Positions 8,185-16,284 of a stretch of DNA of 24,737 nt are shown here, piece by piece. Source of the DNA: an uncultured Alphaproteobacteria bacterium. GTDB lineage: Bacteria; Pseudomonadota; Alphaproteobacteria; RF32; CAG-239. The notes below the pieces were generated by a model. It was not told where the DNA came from. It saw only the letters and a list, made by a program, of their open reading frames with translations, and did no database searches. Each line of letters begins with the position of its first letter. Positions within the stretch are counted from its first letter, which is position 1. The stretch lies in NCBI GenBank assembly GCA_934271195.1, contig CAKQRB010000002.1:1-24737 (forward strand). Reading direction: 5' to 3'. The position numbers were made by a program, and so were the translations under genes.

Positions 8185-8637
8185 ATGGATAACAATTTAC
8201 CGGAATTACGCGACATATATCTGCCGGACGGGGTTTCTGTCTGGCCGCCGGCTTATGGCTGGTATGTTATTCTCTTATCTGTTATCGGCATATTTCTCCT
8301 TTATGAACTTTATCGTCTGTGGCGGCGCAAAAGCAAAAAGCTTTATGCCCTGCGGCTTTTAGCTCAGGCTCACAATTTTGAAGTCGTGGCCGCAGCCCGT
8401 CAGATGTCTGAAATTTTGCGGCGGATTTGTATCTTCAAATATCCTGAGGCAGCCGCTTTGTTCGGCAAACCGTGGATTGATTTTCTGAACAGCCATACCA
8501 AGACGCCGGTTACCGGACAAGCTGCCCTGCTGCTCAGCGACGCACCTTATGTCAGCGTAAAGTCCACCCGTTTCAGCGTGGAAGATTTGGAAGAATTGCG
8601 TCGCTTCTGCCAGAAGTGGATCGGAGAGAATTTATGA
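8185..8637 (+). CDS. DUF4381 domain-containing membrane protein of the Bat operon
   Basis: The 150-residue protein starts with LRDIYLPDGVSVWPPAYGW, the typical DUF4381 opening, followed by one transmembrane helix (about 24-44) and a basic cytoplasmic domain (WRRKSKK) rich in helices. DUF4381 proteins are regularly encoded between DUF58 and BatA genes in MoxR-associated operons and probably belong to the same membrane assembly; their biochemical role is unknown. AGGCAGGCG precedes the start. Its TGA stop overlaps the ATG of batA, so the two are translationally coupled. It is the first gene of the operon here. Confidence 0.8.
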   Translation: MDNNLPELRDIYLPDGVSVWPPAYGWYVILLSVIGIFLLYELYRLWRRKSKKLYALRLLAQAHNFEVVAAARQMSEILRRICIFKYPEAAALFGKPWIDFLNSHTKTPVTGQAALLLSDAPYVSVKSTRFSVEDLEELRRFCQKWIGENL

Positions 8638-9647
8638 TGCAATTTGCCTGTCCCGCCGCACTCCTGTTGTTGCTTCTGCCTTTTATTGTCCGTACTCTGC
8701 TCCCTGCCGTTAAAGGTTTGCACGGCGATGCGCTGCGAGTGCCCTTTCTGAATGATTTGCAAAAAATCAGCAGCAAATCAGACAACGCCGGTTTGGGTTT
8801 TGCCGCCGGCAGCGGATATAAACCGGCAGTTTGGCTTTTGTTTCTGACCTATGCTTTTTTAGTTACGGCGGCGGCGCGGCCGCAATGGGTCGGCGAACCC
8901 TTCCGCCTTAAAAACGAAAGTCGCGACATCCTGCTGGTAATGGATATTTCAAACTCCATGCGCGAACCTGATTTTGCCCTTAACCGCAAACGAATTGACC
9001 GTCTGACAGCGGTCAAAGCCACGGCGCAGGAATTTTTGGAAAAACGCGCCGATGACCGTATCGGCCTTATCTTATTCGGAACAAATGCCTATTTGCAAGC
9101 GCCGCTGACTTTTGACAAGAAATCCGTCAGCGATATTTTATGGCAGATGTCTGCCGGCATGGCAGGAGAATCTACCGCTATCGGCGATGCCCTCGGTCTG
9201 GCTCTGAAAACGATTAAAGACGCGCCGAACCCCGATAAAAAAATTGTTATTCTGCTAACGGACGGCGAAAACAACGATGGCCGCCTCAGTCTGCCACAGG
9301 CCATCAAACTGGCGCAGGACGAGGGTGTCAAAATTTACACAATCGGCGTTGGTTCTGACAATGCCTTTATGGGATCATTTATGGGAATACCGCTGATGGG
9401 CGGCAGCGGACAGCTTGACGAAGCTTCGCTGAAAGAAATTGCCCGTTTGACCGAAGGACGGTATTTTCGGGCAAAAGATACGGCAGGGCTGCAAAAAATT
9501 TACGGCGAAATTGATAAACTGGAGCCTGATGACAATGAAGAGCGCTATATTCGAGAAATCAGAGAGCTTTTTTACATTCCGCTGCTTGCGGCTTTGGCAG
9601 CGGCGTTGATTTTGGCTTTTAGCGGCAGAAGGAGGTATCATGTCTGA
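8634..9647 (+). CDS. batA: BatA-like membrane protein with von Willebrand factor A domain
   Basis: The 337-residue protein has the BatA layout: an N-terminal helix (about 5-24), a second helix (about 65-81), a vWA domain, and a C-terminal helix (about 314-330). The metal-binding (MIDAS) motif is complete: D104-I-S106-N-S108, the threonine in the ESTAIGDA loop near 181, and D210 in LLTDGEN. It should therefore bind a divalent cation and a partner protein on the membrane. The ATG at 8634 was chosen because GGAGAG lies just upstream and it overlaps the preceding stop as ATGA; an upstream GTG at 8616 would add six residues without this support. Bat proteins are linked by genetics in other bacteria to envelope and oxidative-stress tolerance; the mechanism is not settled. 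Confidence 0.88.
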   Translation: MMQFACPAALLLLLLPFIVRTLLPAVKGLHGDALRVPFLNDLQKISSKSDNAGLGFAAGSGYKPAVWLLFLTYAFLVTAAARPQWVGEPFRLKNESRDILLVMDISNSMREPDFALNRKRIDRLTAVKATAQEFLEKRADDRIGLILFGTNAYLQAPLTFDKKSVSDILWQMSAGMAGESTAIGDALGLALKTIKDAPNPDKKIVILLTDGENNDGRLSLPQAIKLAQDEGVKIYTIGVGSDNAFMGSFMGIPLMGGSGQLDEASLKEIARLTEGRYFRAKDTAGLQKIYGEIDKLEPDDNEERYIREIRELFYIPLLAALAAALILAFSGRRRYHV

Positions 9648-11358
9648 ATTCTGGCATAATTTTCATTTTCTGCGGCCTTGGCTGCTTTTGCTGCTGGCCT
9701 TGCCGCTATGGGGATACTGTCGTTATTTTAAGGGTGTAAAAAACCAGTCGTCATGGGAAAAAGTTTGCGACAAAAAACTTTTGGATTTTTTGCTGGTTAA
9801 AGGCAGCGCCCGCCAGCGCAAAAACATCGGCTACATCGGTCTGTCCGGTATGCTGGCTGCCGTAATTGCCGCGGCTGGTCCAAGCTGGGAGAAAAAAGAC
9901 ATTCCGTCTCTGGCGCCGGAAAATCCGCTCATGCTGGTTCTCAATCTTTCTTCCGATATGGAAGCGCGGGATATTACGCCATCACGGCTTGAACGTGCCA
10001 AGTTTATGATTTCAGACCTGCTAAAACTGGTTAAAACGCCGCAAGCCGGACTGATTGTTTATTCCGATGAGCCTTTCCTCATCAGTCCGATTACCGAAGA
10101 CGCGCAAATTGTTTCCAATCTGCTGCCTTCCGTTGTCCGCGATATTATGCCGGTTAATGGCAACCGTCCGGACAGAGCGATTGATTTGGCCGTAGAAAAA
10201 TTGAAAAATGCCGGTTATGCCAAAGGCAATATTATTGTGATAACCGCCGAAGCCGGACAACGTTTTGACCAAGCTCTGGCCGCCACCAAAAAAGCCAAAA
10301 ACGCCGGTTTTATCCTCAACATTATCGGCATGTCAAAAGAAAAAAGCGAAAAACTGCAACTGATTGCCGAGGCTGGCGGCGGAAGCTATCTGCCTTATAA
10401 TGCAGGAGATTCCGGTATCAGTCGGCTGGCCGGCCGATTCAACGCCCAAACCGGCGATTTGAAAATCAGTGAAAATTTACGGACACAATGGCTTGACGTC
10501 GGATACTGGCTTGTCTTTTTGCCGCTCTTATGCTGTTTGTACTTTTTCCGTCGCGGCATTGTCTGGGGCATGATATTTTTTGTCTGGGCCAGTCAGGCGC
10601 AAGCGGGATTTTTTCTTAATGACAATCAGGAGGGGCTGCGGGCTTTTCAACAGGAAGATTATCAAAAAGCGGCTGAAAAATTTGATGTTCCGAGTTGGAA
10701 AGGCTCCAGTTTTTACCGAATGGGCGATTATCAGAAGGCTTATGAAAATTTTGCCGGCGGAAAAGATGCGACAGCTTTGTATAATCAGGGAAATGCTCTC
10801 GCCAAGGCCGGAAAAATTGAAGAGGCCGTCAAAAAATACGAAGAAGTTTTGCTGCAAGATCCCCAACATGAGGATGCGAAATTTAATTTAGAATATCTGA
10901 AAAAGCAGCAAGAACAAAATCAACAGCAGCAAAATAACCAAGACCAACAAAACAACCAACAGCAAAATCAGCAACAACAAAACCAGCAGCCACAGCAACA
11001 AGACGGGAACAATCAGCAGGATTCAGAACAGCGATCCGGCGAAAATCAGGAACAGTCGCAAGATCAGGATCAAGGACGACAGCCGCAAGACAACGCCGAA
11101 TCTGATTTCTCTCAGAATGATGATCAAAACCAGTTTGAGCAAAATCAGCCGCAACCGATGAGCGGACAACCACAGGAAAGCGGTTCCGAGGAGGAAGAAA
11201 AGCCGCAAACCGGCAGCGGGGAAGATGCGCAGGAAGAAGAGTTTGACGAAGAAGCTCAGGCCAGAGCCCAGCAATATCGAGAGATTCCTGAAAATCCAGG
11301 GGGGTTGCTTAAAGCTTTTATCAGAAGAGAATATATGAAGAAGAGGTATGAAGAATGA
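9640..11358 (+). CDS. batB: BatB/BatC fusion: vWA domain, TPR and Gln-rich C-terminal region
   Basis: This 572-residue protein joins two functions often encoded separately. Residues 1-310 are BatB-like: helices at about 11-27 and 62-80, a vWA domain (95-255), and helices at about 288-303 and 307-322. Residues 331-415 form a TPR unit as in BatC (YNQGNALAKAGKIEEAVKKY). Residues 421-535 are a Gln/Asn/Glu-rich linker, and the tail ends in NPGGLLKAFIRREYMKKRYEE, split here as NPGGLLKAFIRREY then MKKRYEE, the common C-terminal pattern of these proteins. The MIDAS is degenerate: the usual DxSxS is NLSSD (102-106) and the LTDG loop is ITAEA (201-205). AGGAGG precedes the ATG, which overlaps batA by 8 nt. 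Confidence 0.85.
   Translation: MSEFWHNFHFLRPWLLLLLALPLWGYCRYFKGVKNQSSWEKVCDKKLLDFLLVKGSARQRKNIGYIGLSGMLAAVIAAAGPSWEKKDIPSLAPENPLMLVLNLSSDMEARDITPSRLERAKFMISDLLKLVKTPQAGLIVYSDEPFLISPITEDAQIVSNLLPSVVRDIMPVNGNRPDRAIDLAVEKLKNAGYAKGNIIVITAEAGQRFDQALAATKKAKNAGFILNIIGMSKEKSEKLQLIAEAGGGSYLPYNAGDSGISRLAGRFNAQTGDLKISENLRTQWLDVGYWLVFLPLLCCLYFFRRGIVWGMIFFVWASQAQAGFFLNDNQEGLRAFQQEDYQKAAEKFDVPSWKGSSFYRMGDYQKAYENFAGGKDATALYNQGNALAKAGKIEEAVKKYEEVLLQDPQHEDAKFNLEYLKKQQEQNQQQQNNQDQQNNQQQNQQQQNQQPQQQDGNNQQDSEQRSGENQEQSQDQDQGRQPQDNAESDFSQNDDQNQFEQNQPQPMSGQPQESGSEEEEKPQTGSGEDAQEEEFDEEAQARAQQYREIPENPGGLLKAFIRREYMKKRYEE
10900..11100 (+). repeat. Low-complexity CAA/CAG/AAY tract encoding the Gln/Asn-rich linker of BatB/C
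   Basis: The DNA is dominated by CAA, CAG, AAC and AAT codons with no long exact repeat unit. The frame stays open and reading continues into a conserved-looking C terminus, so this is a disordered protein linker rather than an error or a satellite. Confidence 0.85.
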
Positions 11359-13127
11359 AAAAATTTATTTTTGCCTTATTGTTTTCGTTAATCTTCGGCA
11401 TCAACGCCCGAGCACAGACTTTTGAAGCAACTGTTAACCGGAATCCGGTACCGCAGGGCGAAGCTTTTGTTCTGAGTTTGGAGCTGAAAGACGGACAGAC
11501 CAACATGACGCCCGACCTCAGCGTTTTAAACAAAGATTTTCAAGTTTATTCCGTCGGCAATGCGACAAATATACAGATTATTAACGGCAAGCGCAGCGAA
11601 AGTCGGCAGTGGGACATCAGTTTGATTGCCGCCAAAGCAGGTGATTTGGAAATTCCGGCCATCACACTCGGCAACCTTTCAACACAGCCTATCAGGCTGA
11701 AGGTTCTTGATGCCAATCAGACATTGCAAAGCGCCTCTTCGGCCAAGGACGAAAGTAATGGAGGCGAGCCGAGATTTGCAATGAAGGCGGACGTAAGCAC
11801 TAAAGAGCCTTATGTTCAGCAACAAATTACTTATACCCTGAGTATTTTTGACGCCGGCGGATTACAAGGGCTTGAGCCGCAGTTTATTCAGGAAAATCAG
11901 GATGACTGGATTATCCGTGCCATGGGCGAGCCTCAGGTTAAGACCAAAATTGTCAACGGGCGGAGTATGCGTGAGATTGTGCTACAGTATGCCTTGTTTC
12001 CGCAAAAGAGTGGCGCTTTGAAAACTCCGCGCGTTCGTTTTGAAGGTTTTTACCTGACTAAGGGGCAACGCGGGCAAGACCCGTTTGAAGGCTTGTTTAA
12101 CGGAGCATTCGGCAACAGCGCTTTTGGTTTTGCCGATATGTTTGCCACAAGAAATCCGATTGTTTTAACCGCTGCTCCCATTGTCCTTAACGTCAAGTCT
12201 ATTCCGGCAGCAAACGGAAACAACTGGTGGCTGCCGGCCGAAAACGTAGCGCTTTATGCCGAATGGGAGCCGGCTCATCCGACTTTTAAGGACGGAGAGG
12301 CCGTGACCAGAAACGTTTATTTAAAAGCGCAGGGCATTATTGAAAGCCAGCTTCCGAATCCTGACTTCGGGCAAAGTACGAAACTTAAACAATATCCCGA
12401 AAAACCGATAACCGAAACGGCAATTGACAACGGACATATTGTGTCCGTCAAAAAAACGGTCAATGTTTACATTCCTGACGGCAACGGCAAGGCCGTTATT
12501 CCGGCAATTGAAGTTTCGTGGTTTAATGTTCTGACAGGAAAACCGGAAAAAGCCGTGTTGCCGGCCGAAGAGATTAATATTCTTCCCAGTGCGGAAACGT
12601 TGTCAGCCGCTGCGCCGCAACCTGCTCAGGCTTTGCAGGAAACAAGCAAGGCTCCGGAAAAAATGCCGGATAATTTTATTCAAAGCACCAATACCGGCAT
12701 TCCGGGCGGGATTATGATGTATTTGTATATTGCCGCAGCTTTTGTGCTGGGAATTTTGCTGACGTATCTGATGCTGTGGTCGGGCGGCGCAAAAGGAAAT
12801 GGCAGAGAAAAGATTAAGGATTATCAAAAATTTATTATCAATGCGGCAAGAAAAAAAGATTTTCGGAAATTGCGCGATGCTTTGACGGAATGGGCCGGCA
12901 AAGAATTTCCAGAACAGAGAATCATCAATCTTAAAGACGTGGCAAGAGCCGTGGATAATCCGGCTTTTGACAAAGAAATCCGGCTTTTGATGAACAGCCT
13001 TTATGCCGAAAGCACTCCGGCCGGCTGGGAACCGGAAAACTTTATTAATGTCTTTAACAAGATTTATCAGACTAATAAAAAACAAACCCAAAAAGAAACT
13101 GTTCTTCCCGGCTTATATCATAGCTAG
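11355..13127 (+). CDS. batD: BatD-family protein
   Basis: The 590-residue protein has a Sec signal peptide (residues 1-20, cleavage after INARA), a large extracytoplasmic beta-rich region (about 21-445) with the BatD pattern (VNRNPVPQGEAFVLSLEL near the start, NPIVLTAAPIVLNV near 270), one transmembrane helix at about 453-475 and a cytoplasmic domain of some 115 residues. BatD is the periplasm-facing partner in Bat complexes. The ATG overlaps the batB stop (ATGA), with AAGAGG upstream. It is the last gene of the operon, and no clear hairpin terminator follows. Confidence 0.87.
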   Translation: MKKFIFALLFSLIFGINARAQTFEATVNRNPVPQGEAFVLSLELKDGQTNMTPDLSVLNKDFQVYSVGNATNIQIINGKRSESRQWDISLIAAKAGDLEIPAITLGNLSTQPIRLKVLDANQTLQSASSAKDESNGGEPRFAMKADVSTKEPYVQQQITYTLSIFDAGGLQGLEPQFIQENQDDWIIRAMGEPQVKTKIVNGRSMREIVLQYALFPQKSGALKTPRVRFEGFYLTKGQRGQDPFEGLFNGAFGNSAFGFADMFATRNPIVLTAAPIVLNVKSIPAANGNNWWLPAENVALYAEWEPAHPTFKDGEAVTRNVYLKAQGIIESQLPNPDFGQSTKLKQYPEKPITETAIDNGHIVSVKKTVNVYIPDGNGKAVIPAIEVSWFNVLTGKPEKAVLPAEEINILPSAETLSAAAPQPAQALQETSKAPEKMPDNFIQSTNTGIPGGIMMYLYIAAAFVLGILLTYLMLWSGGAKGNGREKIKDYQKFIINAARKKDFRKLRDALTEWAGKEFPEQRIINLKDVARAVDNPAFDKEIRLLMNSLYAESTPAGWEPENFINVFNKIYQTNKKQTQKETVLPGLYHS

Positions 13128-13419
13128 TCAAGAATCAGAGGGCTTTTTGTTAATAAAATTTGTAAAATATAGTCTTGCATTTTAAATTTTATTATCTATC
13201 ATGAAGACGTTATTGACAGTATGCAATATACTAAAATAATTATATTTAGCGTATTACTTGTTGATTTGCTGTCTTCGACTATTTGCTGCAACTTCAACTG
13301 AAAATTTTGGGATTAAAAGTTATCTTTCTATTGAGAAAAGGCGGTATCTTTTTGTTTCCCTTTTTTAAATGTAATCGTGTCCATAAAGTACTTTTTTTAA
13401 ACAACTAGAGTATTTGACT
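13128..13419. other. AT-rich intergenic region between batD and the XRE regulator
   Basis: The 292-bp stretch holds no ORF that looks coding and no hairpin terminator for batD. It contains one good promoter-like pair (13213-13242), which would give the regulator transcript a leader of about 170 nt. The leader has short A/T and pyrimidine runs but no stem that I find convincing. Confidence 0.6.
13213..13242 (+). promoter_or_regulatory. Candidate sigma-70 promoter upstream of the XRE regulator
   Basis: A consensus -35 TTGACA (13213-13218) is followed after 18 nt by TAATTA (13237-13242). The -10 is imperfect but AT-rich. It lies far from the start at 13420, so it could instead drive a short RNA. 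Confidence 0.45.
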
Positions 13420-13767
13420 ATGAAAAGAGGCGATGAAAGAACACAGGAAATTGATGCAATTATTGGGCAAAAAGTCCGGTCTTTACGCAAGTTGAAAGGA
13501 ATGAACCAAAATGACTTTGCAAAATTGATTGGCATTACTTTTCAACAATTGCAAAAATATGAATTGGCTACAAATCGTATCAGTTGCTCCAGACTTGTGA
13601 TAATTGCAGAAGCTTTGGGCGTTGAACCCGCTATTTTTTACGAAGACGTATTAAAAAAATCTGCAACTGATATTTTTTCAGACGAAGAAATCAAAATGAT
13701 TGCCAAACTGCGTAAGTTGCCAAAGTCGGTAAACAAACATTTTTTTGGCTTGGTTAAAGAACTTTAA
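13420..13767 (+). CDS. XRE-family helix-turn-helix transcriptional regulator
   Basis: The 115-residue protein carries a complete HTH_3 domain at about residues 15-70, with GQKVRSLRKLKGMNQNDFAK and GITFQQLQKYE as the two key helices, then NRISCSRLVIIAEALGV. The ITFQQLQKYE recognition region is characteristic of a widespread alphaproteobacterial group of small XRE regulators. The short C-terminal part (about 75-115) is helical and charged. The ATG at 13420 is preferred to the in-frame TTG at 13414. The ribosome binding site is weak (GAG about 11 nt upstream). The target is unknown; the gene stands alone, with its own terminator, facing the MsbA-like gene. Confidence 0.88.
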   Translation: MKRGDERTQEIDAIIGQKVRSLRKLKGMNQNDFAKLIGITFQQLQKYELATNRISCSRLVIIAEALGVEPAIFYEDVLKKSATDIFSDEEIKMIAKLRKLPKSVNKHFFGLVKEL

Positions 13768-13786
13768 GATAAAAAACTTAGATTTT

Positions 13787-13811
13787 CTCCCTTTTACAGG
13801 GAGTTTTTTTT
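13787..13811 (+). terminator. Rho-independent terminator of the XRE regulator
   Basis: CTCCCT (13787-13792) and AGGGAG (13798-13803) form a 6-bp stem with a 5-nt loop, followed by eight T residues. Confidence 0.85.
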
Positions 13812-13870
13812 GCTTTTTTATGGATAACATGAGTTTTTTCTTATTCTGAAAGCTTTGTTTTCGGCAAGAC

Positions 13871-13896
13871 AAAAATAAAACCGCTTACGCGGCTTT
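13871..13896 (-). terminator. Terminator of the MsbA-like gene, built around its stop codon
   Basis: Read on the minus strand, AAAGCCGC, loop GTAA, then GCGGTTTT (one G-U pair) and ATTTTT. The TAA stop codon (13885-13887) lies in the loop, so the final codons of the gene form the 5' arm. Confidence 0.75.
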
Positions 13897-15654
13897 ATTT
13901 TTGAACTGAGCATTATAGAGAGACTGATAAGCGCCGTCCGGCATTGACAGCAGCTCCTCATGGGTTCCGGTTTCAATAATTTCTCCGTCGTTAATCACAA
14001 CAATCTTATCGGCATTTTTAATTGTTGACAGGCGGTGGGCAATGACAAAAACCGTCCGATCCCGCATCAGATTGTCAATGGCTTTTTGCACGACGGCTTC
14101 CGATTTGTTATCCAAAGCAGAGGTAGCCTCATCCAAAATAACAATCGGCGCATTTTTGATGAAAGCCCGCGCAATGGCTAAACGCTGCTGCTGGCCGCCG
14201 GACAATAAGGCGCCGCGTTCGCCGATGTCGGTATCAATACCCTGCTCCAAGGTTGCAGCAAAGTCATCAAGGTAGGCCATTTTCAGCGCCTGATGAATTT
14301 CTTCCTCCGTTGCATCGGCTTTGCCAAGCAGAATATTATCGCGAATGCTGCCGGAGAACAAAAAATTGTCCTGAAAAACAACGGCAATATTATCACGCAG
14401 AGATTCCAGCGTATAGTCTTTGATATTTATGCCGTCAATACTGATACTACCGGAAACAACGTCATAAAAACGCGGCAGAAGGCTGACAACGGTTGATTTT
14501 CCACCGCCTGAATTGCCGACCAAAGCTACCGTCGTTCCGCCTTTGACCTCGAGATTGATGTCTTTTAAAACCGGAACGTCTTTGACATATTCAAAAAAGA
14601 CATGACTGAAGCAAATGTCTTTATGCCCAGCCGACAGCGATTTGGCATTTTTCTTATTGCGGATTTCCGGCTGCATTTCCAGAATATCGGTCACGCGTTC
14701 TATGGCCATAAAAGAAACCATGACGGCATTATAGTTTTTGCCGATGCCTTTAATCGGGCCGTAAAGCATTATCAGCGCCGTCAGAAAAGACACAAAATTG
14801 CCGCTGGTGATTTTGTGGTCAACAATCAGATAGCTGCCATAACCGATGACTGCCGCAATACCGACAGAAATGACAACATGCATCAGCGGTGTCATCCATG
14901 CGGTTTTTTGTACCATTTTGATGCCAAGCTTGAAGATTATCTTCAACGTGTCGGAAAATCCGGCAAACATCCGGTTCTGCAAATTATAAGAGGCAATGGT
15001 TTTGGCGCCGGCGTAGGTTTCATTATATTTGGTCAGAATCTTTGAGCCTTCGCTTACGCCTTGCAGAATCACTTTTTTTATTCGGCGCTTGACCTGAGAA
15101 AGCGGAAGCAAGGCAAAAATCAAAACGACAATTGCAATAATTGATAGCTGCCAGGAATTGTATATCAGCACGCCAATCAGCGAAAGTGAAGAAAACAGAC
15201 GCGAGACGAAAAGCTTGACATTATCAATCAGACTGGTGCAGGCTGCATCGGCATCGCTGGCAAAACGTTGGACGATAAAACCGGAATTGTTCTGATCATA
15301 AAAGGCACAGTCCAGTCCCAACAGCTTGCGATACAAGGCTTTTTTCATGTCCATGGTGATTTTGGCACCGACCCACGCATTCATATAAGTCGCCACATAG
15401 TTCAATATGCCCTGAACAATGGTAAAACCGACAATCATATACGGAATATAAGAAGCGGCAGAAACACTTTTCTCAACCAGCACAACATCCATAAAAGGCT
15501 TTAAGGCCAGAGCGACAACAGCATCAAGCGCACCGATCGGAATGCTCAATGCAACGGCAAAAACAGCCCGAAACCAATAGGGTTTTATAAAAGGCCACAT
15601 TTTTTTATAGTGGTCGGAGAATTTTAATTCTTTGATATTGTCAACGTTATTCAT
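13885..15654 (-). CDS. MsbA-like ABC half-transporter (fused permease and ATPase)
   Basis: The 589-residue protein has six predicted membrane helices in residues 20-310 followed by an ABC ATPase domain. Walker A is GNSGGGKST (380-388), the Q loop lies in VVFQDNFLFSG, the signature is LLSGGQQQRLAIARA (about 483), and Walker B is IVILDEATSALD, with the H-loop histidine in VIAHRLSTIKNADK. Such proteins work as homodimers and export lipid A precursor, other lipids or hydrophobic compounds. Overall similarity suggests an MsbA role in lipid A-core export, but no neighbouring LPS gene confirms it, so I give no symbol. A GGA lies about 8 nt before the start. The DUF1294 gene is upstream on the same strand, 15 bp away, so they may share a transcript. 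Confidence 0.85.
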   Translation of the reverse strand: MNNVDNIKELKFSDHYKKMWPFIKPYWFRAVFAVALSIPIGALDAVVALALKPFMDVVLVEKSVSAASYIPYMIVGFTIVQGILNYVATYMNAWVGAKITMDMKKALYRKLLGLDCAFYDQNNSGFIVQRFASDADAACTSLIDNVKLFVSRLFSSLSLIGVLIYNSWQLSIIAIVVLIFALLPLSQVKRRIKKVILQGVSEGSKILTKYNETYAGAKTIASYNLQNRMFAGFSDTLKIIFKLGIKMVQKTAWMTPLMHVVISVGIAAVIGYGSYLIVDHKITSGNFVSFLTALIMLYGPIKGIGKNYNAVMVSFMAIERVTDILEMQPEIRNKKNAKSLSAGHKDICFSHVFFEYVKDVPVLKDINLEVKGGTTVALVGNSGGGKSTVVSLLPRFYDVVSGSISIDGINIKDYTLESLRDNIAVVFQDNFLFSGSIRDNILLGKADATEEEIHQALKMAYLDDFAATLEQGIDTDIGERGALLSGGQQQRLAIARAFIKNAPIVILDEATSALDNKSEAVVQKAIDNLMRDRTVFVIAHRLSTIKNADKIVVINDGEIIETGTHEELLSMPDGAYQSLYNAQFKNKAA

Positions 15655-15669
15655 TCGGATTTTTCCAGT

Positions 15670-16104
15670 TTAATAGAACAGATATTTTATGATAAAAGCA
15701 ATACAGGCCAGTTCAGCAAAAACCAGCCAGACAAAGGTACTTTGATAGCTTTTCTTTTTGGTCTTGTGGCGAAAGATTTTCTGCGCCAGAAGGGCGCCCG
15801 CCCAACCGCCGAGAAACTCCAGCGTATGCAGGTCAAATTCCGGCACACGCCATTTGCCTTTTACGGCGGCGCGTTTGTCTACATAATAGGCCACAATTGT
15901 CACGATATTTATTGACACAAGCTGAAAAACCAAAAACAGCAACAAGGTTTTGGGGCTAAAGGCAGATGCGCGGAAATAATGCGTTTCAATATAATAGGCG
16001 CTCAAGATAATGACAGCGGCATGAAGTATGTAAAAATTGTTTTTCTGCAACGGGCGGCACAATGCCAATGCTCCGAGCAGGATAATTGAAAAAGTCATAA
16101 CCAT
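15670..16104 (-). CDS. DUF1294 domain-containing small membrane protein
   Basis: The 144-residue protein has four hydrophobic segments and the DUF1294 signature in order: YYVDKRAAVKGKWRVPE, then LHTLEFLGGWAGALLAQ, then RHKTKKKSYQ. Function is unknown; in other genomes the domain occurs alone or fused to a cold-shock domain, which is absent here. I chose the ATG at 16104 because AAGGAT lies 6 nt upstream. The longer in-frame start at 16164 would add 20 Cys-rich residues encoded by a repetitive TTTTTGCA region that is more likely regulatory. Confidence 0.85.
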   Translation of the reverse strand: MVMTFSIILLGALALCRPLQKNNFYILHAAVIILSAYYIETHYFRASAFSPKTLLLFLVFQLVSINIVTIVAYYVDKRAAVKGKWRVPEFDLHTLEFLGGWAGALLAQKIFRHKTKKKSYQSTFVWLVFAELACIAFIIKYLFY

Positions 16105-16114
16105 AGGGGAATCC

Positions 16115-16165
16115 TTTTGCACCATGTTTTTGCAACAGAATACATAATTTTTGCAAAAATGCAAA
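16115..16165. repeat. Cluster of TTTTTGCA motifs upstream of the DUF1294 gene
   Basis: TTTTGCA occurs at 16115-16121, TTTTTGCA at 16127-16134, and the 12-bp palindrome TTTTTGCAAAAA at 16148-16159 followed by TGCAAA (16160-16165). The clustering in a promoter region suggests a possible operator, but the motifs are AT-rich and simple. I do not know the regulator. Confidence 0.45.
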
Positions 16166-16284
16166 TATCTTTAAAGCTTGTTTCGAACAAACTGCAGAAA
16201 ATATAGTGAATAACTCAAAAAATTGATGTTAAAAACAAAAATATCTTTATATTAAAAATTAAGATGTTTGCGGAGTGTTCGACT

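Noticed and set aside
10900..11100. CAA/CAG repeat tract considered as a CRISPR-like or satellite repeat
   Set aside because: There are no regular repeat units or spacers, and the frame is open and coding for a Gln-rich linker within a longer protein.
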